A DNA stretch of 64,000 nucleotides, from positions 124,001-188,000 of the forward strand of contig PHBZ01000007.1 in the NCBI GenBank assembly GCA_002840755.1, read 5' to 3'. A program made the translations under genes and the position numbers. Below, in pieces: positions 44,393 to 53,575 of this stretch. A model generated the notes under the pieces. That model saw nothing but the letters and a program-made list of their open reading frames with translations, was not told where the DNA came from and did not search any database. The DNA is from Chloroflexi bacterium HGW-Chloroflexi-10 (GTDB lineage: Bacteria; Chloroflexota; Anaerolineae; Anaerolineales; Anaerolineaceae). How positions within the stretch are numbered: the stretch's first letter is position 1; every line of letters begins with the position of its first letter.

Positions 44393-46042
44393 ATGTTACC
44401 TATAAAGATAAACCAACGGCTCACGATTATTGTGCTATTCGCAATCATGGTGAGCGTTGTTGGGTGTAACCCAGTGGTTACTCAAACACAACCGGCTGCC
44501 GCGGTGGAACAATCCACACCCGTTCAGGCTGCAGAAACGGCAGCCCCTGCGGAACAAGCCGCCTCTGCCCCGATTGCAGAACCGGCAGCGCTGCTTAATC
44601 CCGGATTTGAAGAGCCGGCTGCCGGCGGAGCGTTCGCCGGTTGGAGCAACACTGGCCCGGAGGATGCAATACTCATCGAAGATGGAGGCCATTCGGGGGA
44701 TTTTCGCCTGACGCACACAGCGGCTAAAACATATATCGTGGAGACCTCACAATCCGTCTCAAGGCTGGCCAATGAATGGTACACCCTAGGCGCCTGGGTT
44801 CGTTCAAGCGGGAAAAATGAAGTCTATCTCAGCCTAATGTGTGGTGACCAGGAAAAGCGAGTCTATGCGCCTGCCACTACCCCCGGTTACCGTTGGATAC
44901 ACCTGGTAGTCTCTAACCAGGTCTCTAACGGTCAATGCACGATCAGTCTGCACTCGTTTGGCACGCCTGATAGTTGGTCCAGCTTTGATGACATTGAATT
45001 GGTTCCCGGACAGATCGCGCTTTCCTATCTTGGCGCCGATATCTCGAGTTTATATAAATCCGAAGATATGGGCGGCGTATATCATTACAGTGATGGAACC
45101 CAGGCTGACGCCTTACAGATTCTGAAGGATTCTGGTCTGAATTACGCCCGGCTGCGGGTTTGGGTAGACCCGGCTGATGGCTACCACAATAAAGCTGAAA
45201 TTTTGGCAATGGCTACGCGCCTGAAGAGCCTGGGGATTAAATTGTTAGTGGACTTTCATTATTCAGACAATTGGGCCGATCCGGGAAAACAATATAAACC
45301 TGCCGCGTGGGAGAATTACGATTTCGAGCAATTAAAGCAGGCTGTATATGATCACACCTATGACATCTGCAGCAGCCTGGCTGCGCAGGGAACTCCGGCA
45401 GATATGGTCCAGATTGGCAATGAGATCAATGCTGGAATGTTGTGGCCTGACGCAGACTACAACCATTTCGATAATCTTGCAGCTCTCTTGAAATCCGGTT
45501 ATCAAGCCGCGAAAGATAGCTCCGCTTCAACACTGGTCATGCTGCACATCGCAGAAGGTGGAGACAATGAGATGGCGCGCTGGTGGTTTGGTAATATCAC
45601 CAGCAGAGACGTTCCCTTCGATGTGATTGGCGTCTCTTATTATCCTTTCTGGCATGGCAGCCTGGTACAGTTGCAGGCCAATTTGAATGACTTATCCGCC
45701 CGCTACGACAAAGATGTGGTTGTGGCTGAGTTTGCCTATGCCTTTACGACCATTGAGAATGACAACTTACCCAACATCGCCAGCCGGAAAATGGCCATTG
45801 ATGGTTATTCATTCACGCCGGAAGGTCAGCGTCTCATGCTCAGGGATGTCATGTCGGTTGTACGGGGAGTGTCCGACGGACGCGGGCTGGGTGTATTCTA
45901 TTGGGATGCCACCTGGACAGCAGTGCCGGGCAATGGCTGGGAAACAACCGATCCCGCTTCTGAGAATGCCTGGGAAAATCAGGCGCTATTCAACTACTCC
46001 AACAATGCATTACCCGCAATGGAGGAATACCTTAATCCCTAG
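44393..46042 (+). CDS. surface lipoprotein GH53 endo-beta-1,4-galactanase with N-terminal CBM
   Basis: 549 residues. A signal peptide with lipobox VVGC (Cys about 25) and an Ala/Pro/Gln/Glu-rich linker lead to a beta-sandwich carbohydrate-binding domain (about 65-215: LLNPGFEEP, GHSGDFRLTH, WSSFDDIELVPG; CBM61-like or CBM4/9-like). The GH53 barrel then starts at GADISSLYKSEDMGG. The catalytic acid/base is Glu344 (IGNEINAGMLWP) and the nucleophile Glu446 (VVVAEFAYAF). It cleaves beta-1,4-galactan side chains of pectin outside the cell for import by the adjacent transporter. The start at ATG 44393 has AAGGA nine bases upstream. Confidence 0.93.
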   Translation: MLPIKINQRLTIIVLFAIMVSVVGCNPVVTQTQPAAAVEQSTPVQAAETAAPAEQAASAPIAEPAALLNPGFEEPAAGGAFAGWSNTGPEDAILIEDGGHSGDFRLTHTAAKTYIVETSQSVSRLANEWYTLGAWVRSSGKNEVYLSLMCGDQEKRVYAPATTPGYRWIHLVVSNQVSNGQCTISLHSFGTPDSWSSFDDIELVPGQIALSYLGADISSLYKSEDMGGVYHYSDGTQADALQILKDSGLNYARLRVWVDPADGYHNKAEILAMATRLKSLGIKLLVDFHYSDNWADPGKQYKPAAWENYDFEQLKQAVYDHTYDICSSLAAQGTPADMVQIGNEINAGMLWPDADYNHFDNLAALLKSGYQAAKDSSASTLVMLHIAEGGDNEMARWWFGNITSRDVPFDVIGVSYYPFWHGSLVQLQANLNDLSARYDKDVVVAEFAYAFTTIENDNLPNIASRKMAIDGYSFTPEGQRLMLRDVMSVVRGVSDGRGLGVFYWDATWTAVPGNGWETTDPASENAWENQALFNYSNNALPAMEEYLNP

Positions 46043-46091
46043 CGAGCAATAGAGCAAGCTCATTGACCGCAAAATTAATGGAAGAAAATTT

Positions 46092-47921
46092 ATGGCAAAA
46101 TTTTATGTAAACATCGTTCACCGGCCAGAAATGGTCCCCGAATATATCCAGAAAGAAGCTGAGCAAGGACAAAAAGAAGACCTTTCCCGTAATTCAGTCT
46201 TGCAGGAATCACTGGATATCTTCCGCACACAGCAGCAAATCGCGCATGAGAATGGCCTGCGGACAACGATACAGATGACGTACGCCAGCTTGTTTAATGA
46301 AGAGGCGGTTGCCATCGCCAAAGAACACCACCAGGAGTACAACGACGAGATCGGCTTAACCTTTCTCGGCATTCAGTGCAAGGAGTTTCGCAAAAAGTTC
46401 CACTCAAAAGAGCTGGCCATCTGGCTGTTCTCCATGGAAGAAAAACGCAAGATTGTTGACGAGCTCTTTGGCAAGTTCGAACAAGTCTTTGGTTTTCTGC
46501 CCACCTCCACCGGTTCGTATTACATGGATGCAGAGCTGGTAAATTACATCAAAGAAACCTTTCCGATGGTCAAGATAGCCGTGGCCACCTGTTGGGAAGA
46601 AGGACCAAAAGCTTACTGGAACGCCAACAATTCCTGGTATACCCTGCTGGACGGCGGCCCGTGGAACCCCTGGATTCCGTCGAAAAGGAACATTCACTGC
46701 ATTGCCTCAGACCCGGATGACGATATCGGTATCGTGGCTATCCCGCACCTCTCACGTGACCTGATGGCAGTGTTTGACGGTCCCGGTTCCTATTACGGCA
46801 CACATCCGCAAAACATCCTGCGCGGCATGGTCTATGAAGGAGACGAACTCCCCTATTTTAAGAACATCGTTGATCAATACCGTGCGATGCACAAATACAA
46901 CCGTGGCTATGCCTATAACATGATGTTCGTCGGCCCGGGTTGGATGAGTAAAAGCGGCCGCTGGGAGGCGGATTACGATCTATTGTTAAAGAGCTACAAA
47001 GATGGTATGGCTTATTATGGAGAGCTCAAAAAACAGGGCGAGCTTGAAGACCTGACGATGAGCGAATTTGCTGATGTTTACCGGCAAGACCGGCCTTACG
47101 CCCGCCCGGAATGCACTTTGTGGAAAGATATCCTTTACGGCTCGAAGCGCCAGATGTTCTGGTACGCTGATCCGTGGATGCGCTTTTGCCTGGACATGAA
47201 CCAGGGCGGCGCAATGGTGGACCTGCGGCCTTATGCTGCGAAGCTGGTCCGCCCCTGCGGTGTCGGCACCAAAGCCAATCAGGATGCATCCTACCCATTT
47301 CTGGTGCAGTCGCTTTACCGTGCCGGCTTCTTTACCCATTACGCTGGTGAAGGTGCGGTGAAAAGCTGTAAAATCGGTTACGGCGATGAACAGGTTGATT
47401 TATGTACCTGCCGGACCAGGGCTTCTTTTTCCGAAGCCGGTGATGAACGCATTGTCACGCTCGACCCGGTGACCATCGAATTCAATGATCTCACCGTAAA
47501 AGTGCAGTCCGTCTTCCGCTTGAAAGAAGGCACGGGTGAAATCGAAATTACGCGCAATATCATCGAGTCCAGCGACCCACAAGCTGAATTCACCATCGAT
47601 GAATATCTCACCGCCTGTTATGGGACAACCGAATATCCGGAAGACCTGACGGGGATGCGCTTGTCTCTGATAAGCGGACAAATAGTTGATTCTATCGAAT
47701 ACGCTTACCAATGCCGTGAAGCTGAGAAAAGCGATGTTCAGCTCGTCCAGGCCCACATTCCTCAGGTGGATACCTACGTGGAAATGCGACCAGAGGGCAA
47801 TGCTTTTGGCTATTATCGCGAAGGTTTTTCCTTTTCCCCCATGTTCACCCTGGGTATTAAAAAGGCCGTCAAAACGAAAGGAGAGCTGCGAACATGGCTC
47901 AAGGTCGCAAAGGCAAATTAA
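46092..47921 (+). CDS. protein of unknown function in the galactan locus, possible new carbohydrate-active enzyme
   Basis: 609 residues, no signal peptide or membrane helix, so cytosolic. I do not recognise the family with certainty. The N-terminal 300 residues look like an alpha/beta barrel of the deacetylase/GH57-like kind (FYVNIVHRPEMVPEYI, FGFLPTSTGSYYMDAELVNYI, VATCWEEGPKAYW, LLDGGPWNPWIPSKRNI). The C-terminal 200 residues are beta-rich (ERIVTLDPVTIEFNDLTVKV, GEIEITRNII), as in glycosidase accessory domains. Conserved-looking acidic and aromatic clusters (DGPGSYYG, YEGDELPYF) could form a sugar site. It lies between GH53 and GH42 genes and overlaps the zinc-ribbon gene by 28 nt. Confidence 0.75.
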   Translation: MAKFYVNIVHRPEMVPEYIQKEAEQGQKEDLSRNSVLQESLDIFRTQQQIAHENGLRTTIQMTYASLFNEEAVAIAKEHHQEYNDEIGLTFLGIQCKEFRKKFHSKELAIWLFSMEEKRKIVDELFGKFEQVFGFLPTSTGSYYMDAELVNYIKETFPMVKIAVATCWEEGPKAYWNANNSWYTLLDGGPWNPWIPSKRNIHCIASDPDDDIGIVAIPHLSRDLMAVFDGPGSYYGTHPQNILRGMVYEGDELPYFKNIVDQYRAMHKYNRGYAYNMMFVGPGWMSKSGRWEADYDLLLKSYKDGMAYYGELKKQGELEDLTMSEFADVYRQDRPYARPECTLWKDILYGSKRQMFWYADPWMRFCLDMNQGGAMVDLRPYAAKLVRPCGVGTKANQDASYPFLVQSLYRAGFFTHYAGEGAVKSCKIGYGDEQVDLCTCRTRASFSEAGDERIVTLDPVTIEFNDLTVKVQSVFRLKEGTGEIEITRNIIESSDPQAEFTIDEYLTACYGTTEYPEDLTGMRLSLISGQIVDSIEYAYQCREAEKSDVQLVQAHIPQVDTYVEMRPEGNAFGYYREGFSFSPMFTLGIKKAVKTKGELRTWLKVAKAN

Positions 47922-48103
47922 ATTACCGCTGTCCGCGCTGTTTGGCGCGCGAGATTGATATGGATATGCTTTATGACAATGAAAAAACCGAGTATTATTG
48001 CCTGCGGTGCTCCTTCACCGGCAATGAGACTGAGGTTAAACAACTGAATCAACAGTTCCGGGAAAAATACCATGATCGTCTGGTACGCATTACGGATTTC
48101 TAA
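47894..48103 (+). CDS. small zinc-ribbon protein
   Basis: 69 residues with two CxxC knuckles, CPRC and CLRC, spaced 23 residues apart, a zinc-ribbon pattern. The start lies within the end of the 609-residue gene (28-nt overlap, different frame), served by AAAGGAG about 11 nt upstream, so its translation is probably coupled. It is basic and soluble. It may help fold or regulate the protein whose gene it overlaps; this is inference. Confidence 0.7.
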   Translation: MAQGRKGKLNYRCPRCLAREIDMDMLYDNEKTEYYCLRCSFTGNETEVKQLNQQFREKYHDRLVRITDF

Positions 48104-48150
48104 ATACTCTCTCAAACACCGGCTCTTATGAAACAATCCTACAGGTATTC

Positions 48151-50166
48151 ATGAAATTTGAACAGTTCTTTTTTGGTGGCGATTACAACCCAGAGCAATG
48201 GCCGGAGGAAACGTGGCTTGAAGATGTGAGCCTGATGCAGTCAGCCGGAGTCAATCTGGTATCATTGGGCATTTTTTCGTGGGCGAAACTGGAACCACAG
48301 TCCGGCATATTCGATTTTGAATGGCTGGATCGTGTGATGGAACTGCTCCATTCACATGGGGTTTCGGTCAACCTGGCGACACCAACCGCTGCCCCGCCCG
48401 CCTGGATGGTCCACCTTCACCCGCAAATATTACCGGTCACGGCAGATGGAACCACGCTCTGGCATGGCTCGCGCCGACATTATTGCCCGCACAACCCGGA
48501 TTACCGCGGCTATGCGCAGCGCATTGCCAGGGTCCTGGCCGAACGCTACAAGAATCACCCTGCGCTGGCAATGTGGCACGTGGATAACGAATACGCCTGC
48601 CATATCAGTGAATGTTTTTGCGAACATTCTGTCGCGGCTTTTCGTGAATGGCTTAAGCTGCGTTATACCTCCCTGGATCAATTGAATTTTGCCTGGGGAA
48701 CGGCCTTCTGGGGACAGGCCTACGGCGATTGGAACGAAATCCAGCCGCCCAGGCGCACACCTGCCCAGAAGAACCCGACCCAGCAGCTGGACTGGACGCG
48801 TTTTAGCTCCGATTCCTGGCAGGTCTGTTTCGAGGAACAAAAAAGGGTCTTCAAAGAAATAACGCCCGCTGTCCCTGTCACCACAAATTTCATGAGTTTT
48901 CACCGTCCGATCGATTACTTCAAATTTGCGCAGCTGGAAGATGTAGTTTCGCTCGACAGTTACCCGGATACATCTCAACCGGATTGGATGGTCCACTCCG
49001 CAATGACCTATGACCTGATCCGCTCATTGAAAAAGGACAACCCCTGGATTTTGATGGAGCAGGCTGCCTCGCTGGTTAATTGGCGGCAGCGTAACGCAGT
49101 CAAACGTCCCGGGGTCATGCGCCTGGGCAGCCTGCAAGCTGTCGCGCGCGGCGCCAACGGTATTATGTTCTTCCAATGGCGCCAATCAAAGTTTGGCGGT
49201 GAGATGTTTCACTCCGCGATGCTGCCGCATGCCGGGACTGATTCGCGCACCTGGCGCGAAGTAAGTGCGCTGGGAAACGAATTACCCCGATTGAGCAATC
49301 TGCTTTCCAGCAAAGTCGAAGCGAAGATTGCCATCCTGATGGACTGGGAAAACTGGTGGGCGCTCGAGCTGGATAGCAAACCTTCCAGCGATCTGAAACT
49401 CATTCCCAACCTGCAAGCCTTCTACAGGCAGTTATACGAGCGCAACATTATGGTGGATTTTGCCCCACCCGAAGCCGATTTAAGTTCGTACAAACTCGTC
49501 ATCGCGCCCAATCTCTATCTGGTCACAGGTATTGCTGCAAACAATCTGAATAACTATGTTGCCAATGGCGGGACGCTGCTGCTGTCTTACTTCAGCGGCA
49601 TTGTAGATAATAATCAACATATCAACTCGGGTGGATACGCCGCACCTTTCCACGAAATGCTGGGGCTGACGATAGAAGAATTTGTTCCATATCAGGCGGG
49701 TTTTAACAACACCATCCGGACCACTGACGGAAAGCAATTTAAAAACACTTTCTGGGCGGATGTGGTTCATTTGAACACCGCTGAAACGCTGGCGAATTAC
49801 GAGCAGGATTATTATGCCGGAGGTCCCGCCGTTACCCGCAACACTTTTGGAAAAGGCACCGCTTACTACCTTGGCACTGAACTGCTGCCGGATGGACTCG
49901 AATGGTTAATCGATAGAATTCTTGAACAGGCGCAGGTTCGGCCGGATTTACCCAATCTGTCGGCTGGCATAGAGGTGATGCTGCGCTCAGACAAATCCAA
50001 AGAATGGCTTTTCATTCTGAATCACACGGCCACTTCGCTTGAAGTTCCAACTGGAAAGAACGGAACAGATTTACTTTCAGGCCAAGAGGTTAATGGCATG
50101 ATTCATCTATCCGCCTATGCTGCTGCGGTGATCGAGCAAGAGCGTATATACAGAGGAGTTGTTTAG
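48151..50166 (+). CDS. GH42 beta-galactosidase
   Basis: 671 residues, normal for family GH42, no signal peptide (cytosolic). The barrel begins with FGGDYNPEQWPEETW. The acid/base is Glu147 (MWHVDNEYACH) and the nucleophile Glu303 (WILMEQAASLVNW). Cysteines in HISECFCEHS and HYCPHN match the structural zinc site of many GH42 enzymes. A trimerisation domain and C-terminal beta domain follow. It removes terminal beta-galactosyl units from imported galacto-oligosaccharides. In ganSPQAB terms it is GanA-like. Its stop lies 4 nt before the ATG of the second GH53. Confidence 0.95.
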   Translation: MKFEQFFFGGDYNPEQWPEETWLEDVSLMQSAGVNLVSLGIFSWAKLEPQSGIFDFEWLDRVMELLHSHGVSVNLATPTAAPPAWMVHLHPQILPVTADGTTLWHGSRRHYCPHNPDYRGYAQRIARVLAERYKNHPALAMWHVDNEYACHISECFCEHSVAAFREWLKLRYTSLDQLNFAWGTAFWGQAYGDWNEIQPPRRTPAQKNPTQQLDWTRFSSDSWQVCFEEQKRVFKEITPAVPVTTNFMSFHRPIDYFKFAQLEDVVSLDSYPDTSQPDWMVHSAMTYDLIRSLKKDNPWILMEQAASLVNWRQRNAVKRPGVMRLGSLQAVARGANGIMFFQWRQSKFGGEMFHSAMLPHAGTDSRTWREVSALGNELPRLSNLLSSKVEAKIAILMDWENWWALELDSKPSSDLKLIPNLQAFYRQLYERNIMVDFAPPEADLSSYKLVIAPNLYLVTGIAANNLNNYVANGGTLLLSYFSGIVDNNQHINSGGYAAPFHEMLGLTIEEFVPYQAGFNNTIRTTDGKQFKNTFWADVVHLNTAETLANYEQDYYAGGPAVTRNTFGKGTAYYLGTELLPDGLEWLIDRILEQAQVRPDLPNLSAGIEVMLRSDKSKEWLFILNHTATSLEVPTGKNGTDLLSGQEVNGMIHLSAYAAAVIEQERIYRGVV

Positions 50167-50170
50167 AGTC

Positions 50171-51628
50171 ATGGCTTTTTTCATCCCTTCAGTGGTTAAT
50201 CCGGGTTTCGAGGCCGGGCTGCAAGGCTGGAACACTACTGGTGTTGTGGAATCCGGTGGACACACAGGCAGCTCGCACCTGACGCACAAGTCCGGCGTTA
50301 TCCAAACAACTCAGCAGCTGGAAAATCTAGCCGACGGATGGTACACCCTGCGGGTTTGGCTGCGGACCAATGCTGTACCCAGGGTTGCTGCCATTACGCT
50401 AAAAGATTCAAGCAGCCAGGCAAAATCAATCTCGGTTCCACTGTCGCAGGAGGGTTGGCTGCAAGTCGCTTTTTCTGCGTATCTAACTGGTGGAATCTGC
50501 ACCATCAGCCTGTACTCAGAAATTGAAGACGATGGCTGGATCGCTTTTGACGACATCCAGTTGACCGCCGGACGGTGTGCCCTCCCGATCAGAGGCGCGG
50601 ATATCTCCAGCCTCAAGAAATCGGAGGACATGGGCGGTATATACTACGACAAACAAGGAAGAGCGGACGATGCCCTGAACATTCTTCAGCATCACGGCCT
50701 GAATTTCGCGCGGCTGCGCATCTGGCTCAGCTCCCCGGATGGCTATCACGGCAAGCTTCAACTGATGGAGATGGCCAAACGGTTTAAAGCGCTGGGCATC
50801 GGGCTCCTGGTTGATTTTCACTATTCGGACAGTTGGGCTGACCCTGGCAAACAGTTTAAACCGCGTGCATGGGAAAACCTGGATTTTGAAGGTTTGAAAA
50901 AAGCCGTCTATGAACATACCTTCGACGTCTGCAATGCCCTGTTGCTGCAGGGTACTCCGGCGGAGATGGTGCAGGTGGGAAATGAGATCAACCACGGCAT
51001 GCTGTGGCCGGATGGCAAAAATGATGATGGTTTTGACCGGCTGGCCGCCCTGTTGAAAGAAGGCGTGCGCGCGGTGCGGGATAGCTCACCGGAAAGCCTC
51101 GTGATGCTCCACATTGCGGAAGGCGGCGACAATAAGCAGTTCCGCTGGTGGTTCGATACCATCATCCGGCACGGCGTTGAATTCGACCTGATCGGTGTCT
51201 CCTATTATTCCTACTGGCACGGCACACTGCTGAGTCTGCAGCAAAATCTTAATGATATCGCACTGCGCTATCAAAAAGACATTATTGTCGTCGAAACAGC
51301 CTACCCGTTTACTCTTGAAAATGACGATGCTACACAGAATATTTTTCCGTCTTCAGACATCGATGCTTTTCCCGCCTTGCCAGTCGATGGTTACCCCGCC
51401 ACTCCCGCGGGCCAAAAGAAAATGCTGGCGGATATCCTCAGCGTCATCCGAGCTGTACCGGAGAACCGCGGACTCGGATTCTTCTGGTGGGATGCTACCT
51501 GGACAGCTGTGGAAGGCAATGGTTGGGACACGGCAGACCCGACCTTAGGCAACAATTGGGAAAATCAGGCATTGTTTGATTTTAACGATTGCCCATTGCC
51601 TGCCATGGATTTGTTCAAGGAACCGTAA
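50171..51628 (+). CDS. second GH53 galactanase, no signal peptide
   Basis: 485 residues. An N-terminal beta-sandwich related to that of the first GH53 (VVNPGFEAGLQGWNTTG, GHTGSSHLTH, WIAFDDIQLTAG) is followed by a GH53 barrel with acid/base Glu272 (VGNEINHGMLWP) and nucleophile Glu375 (IIVVETAYPF). Unlike the first copy it has no signal peptide or lipobox, so it probably acts in the cytosol on imported oligosaccharides. The ATG at 50171 is used (AGAGGAG 12 nt upstream); a TTG at 50159 is too close to that site. The last 372 nt of the gene and the hairpin after it are copied at 56937-57361. Confidence 0.92.
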   Translation: MAFFIPSVVNPGFEAGLQGWNTTGVVESGGHTGSSHLTHKSGVIQTTQQLENLADGWYTLRVWLRTNAVPRVAAITLKDSSSQAKSISVPLSQEGWLQVAFSAYLTGGICTISLYSEIEDDGWIAFDDIQLTAGRCALPIRGADISSLKKSEDMGGIYYDKQGRADDALNILQHHGLNFARLRIWLSSPDGYHGKLQLMEMAKRFKALGIGLLVDFHYSDSWADPGKQFKPRAWENLDFEGLKKAVYEHTFDVCNALLLQGTPAEMVQVGNEINHGMLWPDGKNDDGFDRLAALLKEGVRAVRDSSPESLVMLHIAEGGDNKQFRWWFDTIIRHGVEFDLIGVSYYSYWHGTLLSLQQNLNDIALRYQKDIIVVETAYPFTLENDDATQNIFPSSDIDAFPALPVDGYPATPAGQKKMLADILSVIRAVPENRGLGFFWWDATWTAVEGNGWDTADPTLGNNWENQALFDFNDCPLPAMDLFKEP

Positions 51629-51681
51629 ACCCATCTGTTTCCCCCAAAAATGCCCCCTTCCCCGACATCAGGAAGGGGGCA
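51257..51681 (+). repeat. 425-bp direct repeat, left copy
   Basis: Positions 51257-51681 (the 3' end of the second GH53 gene plus its hairpin) match 56937-57361 in the same orientation at a constant offset of 5680. I count about 15 mismatches (around 96% identity), ending exactly at the hairpin. This is the intact source copy. Confidence 0.92.
51651..51681 (+). terminator. hairpin after the galactan operon
   Basis: 11-bp perfect stem TGCCCCCTTCC / GGAAGGGGGCA with a 9-nt loop, 22 nt after the stop of the last galactan gene. No T-tract follows, so it is either a Rho-assisted end or a terminator whose T-run was lost at the rearrangement junction directly after it. An identical hairpin is at 57331-57361. 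Confidence 0.6.
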
Positions 51682-51684
51682 GGA

Positions 51685-51894
51685 GATGAAGAGTATATCT
51701 TGCAGCGTGCCAGTCACCGGGGTTAGAACTCGAAAGATGGTTAGGAGGATAGCGATCGCTAAAATGCCCAGTAAAAAGGCCAGGTGCTGGCAAATCGCGT
51801 ACATAGTCCGACGCGAGAGCAAGACCAGGTGAAGGATACCGGACAAATCGTCTGAAAGCAGCGTGATTTCAGTTGTTTCGATTACCTGGTCCAT
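51685..51894 (-). pseudogene. C-terminal fragment of a P1B-type heavy-metal ATPase
   Basis: About 67 codons on the reverse strand read MDQVIETTEITLLSDDLSG, then SRRTMYAICQHLAFLLGILA and PVTGTLQDIL. This matches the end of CadA/ZntA-type ATPases (G-D-A-IE-AD-ALMSDDL..., SR-T---I-QN--FALG, G-SLLV). The rest of the gene is absent, and the frame runs into the GH53 hairpin at one end and a short stretch ending in a stop (51937-51939 on the reverse strand) at the other. A dead fragment; 51895-52079 shows nothing else supportable. Confidence 0.65.
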
Positions 51895-52079
51895 ACCCCC
51901 CCTGAGCCCCCTGAGTGGATACCCTCAGTGCCTGCCGAACTCGAACTGCGAACATCATCGAAAACTATCCTTGATTAGTAATAAATGAAGATATCTCTAT
52001 TGGTTACGAAATCACGACCTTTATTGAAACGTATCTCTTATCATTGTGGCTTATTGTCTGGCATTTGACAAAATCCAAT

Positions 52080-52664
52080 TCATCCCTTCTGAAGACAAGC
52101 TTCTACTACAGGAGTCACCAGCTTCTGGAGCATCTCATCCATTTCCTTGGGGGAATAGGGCATTTTGTTATCCAGCCACCAGCGCAGCATGGTTACAAAT
52201 GTGCCGGCTAAGAATTGCGCCATCACTTCAATCGGTATAACGGGCTGATTGCCTTGAGAGATACGCGCTTTTAGATCAGCGGTAAGTTTCTGGCTCCAAT
52301 ACTCCTGTCCCTTTTCGAAGAATAATTCCAGGCCGCGGCCGCGCACCATGCCTCTGAACAGGTTATGGTTCTCTTGCACGTGTTCATACAGTTCCTGGGT
52401 GGGAAACATGCGCGTTTCGCCTGTTTTGGACGGCGCTCCAACAAAACCGCTCATGATTTGCATGAGGTGCATCAGCCCACTGGTCATCAGATCTTCTTTG
52501 TCCTGGTAATGGGCGTAGAAGGTAGAGCGCCCCACGTTCGCCCGGTCGATGATGTCTTGCACCGTGATATCGTCGTAACGCTTATCCTGCATCAACGACA
52601 TTAAAGCCTCGTGCAATATTTGCTGAGTACGTTGGCTGCGACGGTCAGTTTTCAAGTTGGCCAT
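52080..52664 (-). CDS. TetR/AcrR family transcriptional regulator
   Basis: 194 residues. The N-terminal TetR helix-turn-helix reads QRTQQILHEALMSLMQDKRYDDITVQDI, then ANVGRSTFYAHYQDKEDL. The C-terminal ligand domain resembles TetR_C_33-like regulators (FVTMLRWWLDNKMPYSPKEMDEML). It is divergent from the ABC transporter genes and likely represses them by binding the repeated sites at 52764-52797, with a drug, lipid or peptide as inducer (inferred). Confidence 0.92.
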   Translation of the reverse strand: MANLKTDRRSQRTQQILHEALMSLMQDKRYDDITVQDIIDRANVGRSTFYAHYQDKEDLMTSGLMHLMQIMSGFVGAPSKTGETRMFPTQELYEHVQENHNLFRGMVRGRGLELFFEKGQEYWSQKLTADLKARISQGNQPVIPIEVMAQFLAGTFVTMLRWWLDNKMPYSPKEMDEMLQKLVTPVVEACLQKG

Positions 52665-52731
52665 TTCTTTCTCCGTTTTCGTACAATTTTTCTTTTTTGT
52701 CCGTTAATGAACTTTTTTCGCCGATTGTTGG

Positions 52732-52760
52732 TTGACGGCGAGTGGGTGAAATTTTATACT
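52732..52760 (+). promoter_or_regulatory. sigma70-type promoter of the ABC transporter operon
   Basis: TTGACG (52732-52737), a 17-nt spacer and TATACT (52755-52760), immediately followed by the presumed operator repeats. It fits transcription of the ABC ATPase gene starting near 52767. Confidence 0.65.
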
Positions 52761-52763
52761 CTC

Positions 52764-52797
52764 TATCGAACATGTTGTTCAGTATCGAATATATTGT
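52764..52797 (+). promoter_or_regulatory. tandem operator for the divergent TetR regulator
   Basis: Two copies of TATCGAA-N6-TTGT 19 nt apart (52764-52778 and 52783-52797). Each is centred on an 8-bp palindrome: AACATGTT (52769-52776) and AATATATT (52788-52795). They lie just after the -10 box, where a bound repressor would block transcription. Confidence 0.55.
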
Positions 52798-52825
52798 ACA
52801 TCAAAATATGAAAGGGAAATCACCA

Positions 52826-53575
52826 ATGTTGAGTTTTCAACCAACAACCTCCGCAATTAGAGAACGACCCCGCATTGAACTGCGCGGTGTGATCAAAGAT
52901 TATGATACATCTGCCGGACCATTTACAGCCCTGAAAGGGATAGACCTGACCATCCAGCCAGGCGAATTCGTTGCGGTGGTTGGTAAATCAGGCAGCGGTA
53001 AATCTACCCTGCTTAACGTTATCGCCGGGATTGACCGCCCAACCCGAGGCGAAGTGAACATAGGTAGAACATGTGTACACCAACTTAATGAGAGCCAGGT
53101 AGCTGTGTGGCGCGGGATCACGGTGGGTGTGGTGTTCCAGTTCTTTCAGCTCCTGCCTACCCTGACCGTCCTTGAAAATGTGATCCTGCCGATGGATTTC
53201 AGCGCGACATTGCCCACCCGCCAGCGTCTGGAGCGTGCCCGCCTGCTGCTCGAACGCGTGGGCGTGGCCGATCAGGCCAACAAACTACCTGCTTCCCTTT
53301 CAGGTGGGCAGCAGCAGCGCGCCGCCATTGCCCGCTCTCTGGCCAACGACCCGCCGATTCTGGTGGCAGATGAGCCTACAGGCAACCTTGATTCCAGTAA
53401 TGCAGACCGGGTCTGGGCGCTTTTCAAAGATCTGGCCGCTGAAGGAAAAACTGTTTTGGTAGTGACGCACGAACGCGAGATCGCCCAACACGTTTCTCGT
53501 ACCGTGCGCTTGTCTGATGGCCTGATCGTTAATGAACAGTCTGAACCGAGGGAGGTGGAATATGCCGTACGTTAG
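52826..53575 (+). CDS. ABC transporter ATP-binding protein (MacB/LolD type)
   Basis: 249 residues. Walker [11 protein letters not shown]-loop in [10 protein letters not shown], signature LSGGQQQR, Walker [10 protein letters not shown] and switch His in VVTHE. It belongs to the LolD/MacB/FtsE-like subgroup that partners FtsX-type permeases. I use ATG 52826, with AAAGGG about seven bases upstream; ATG 52808 is in frame. It overlaps the permease gene by 14 nt. Confidence 0.93.
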   Translation: MLSFQPTTSAIRERPRIELRGVIKDYDTSAGPFTALKGIDLTIQPGEFVAVVGKSGSGKSTLLNVIAGIDRPTRGEVNIGRTCVHQLNESQVAVWRGITVGVVFQFFQLLPTLTVLENVILPMDFSATLPTRQRLERARLLLERVGVADQANKLPASLSGGQQQRAAIARSLANDPPILVADEPTGNLDSSNADRVWALFKDLAAEGKTVLVVTHEREIAQHVSRTVRLSDGLIVNEQSEPREVEYAVR

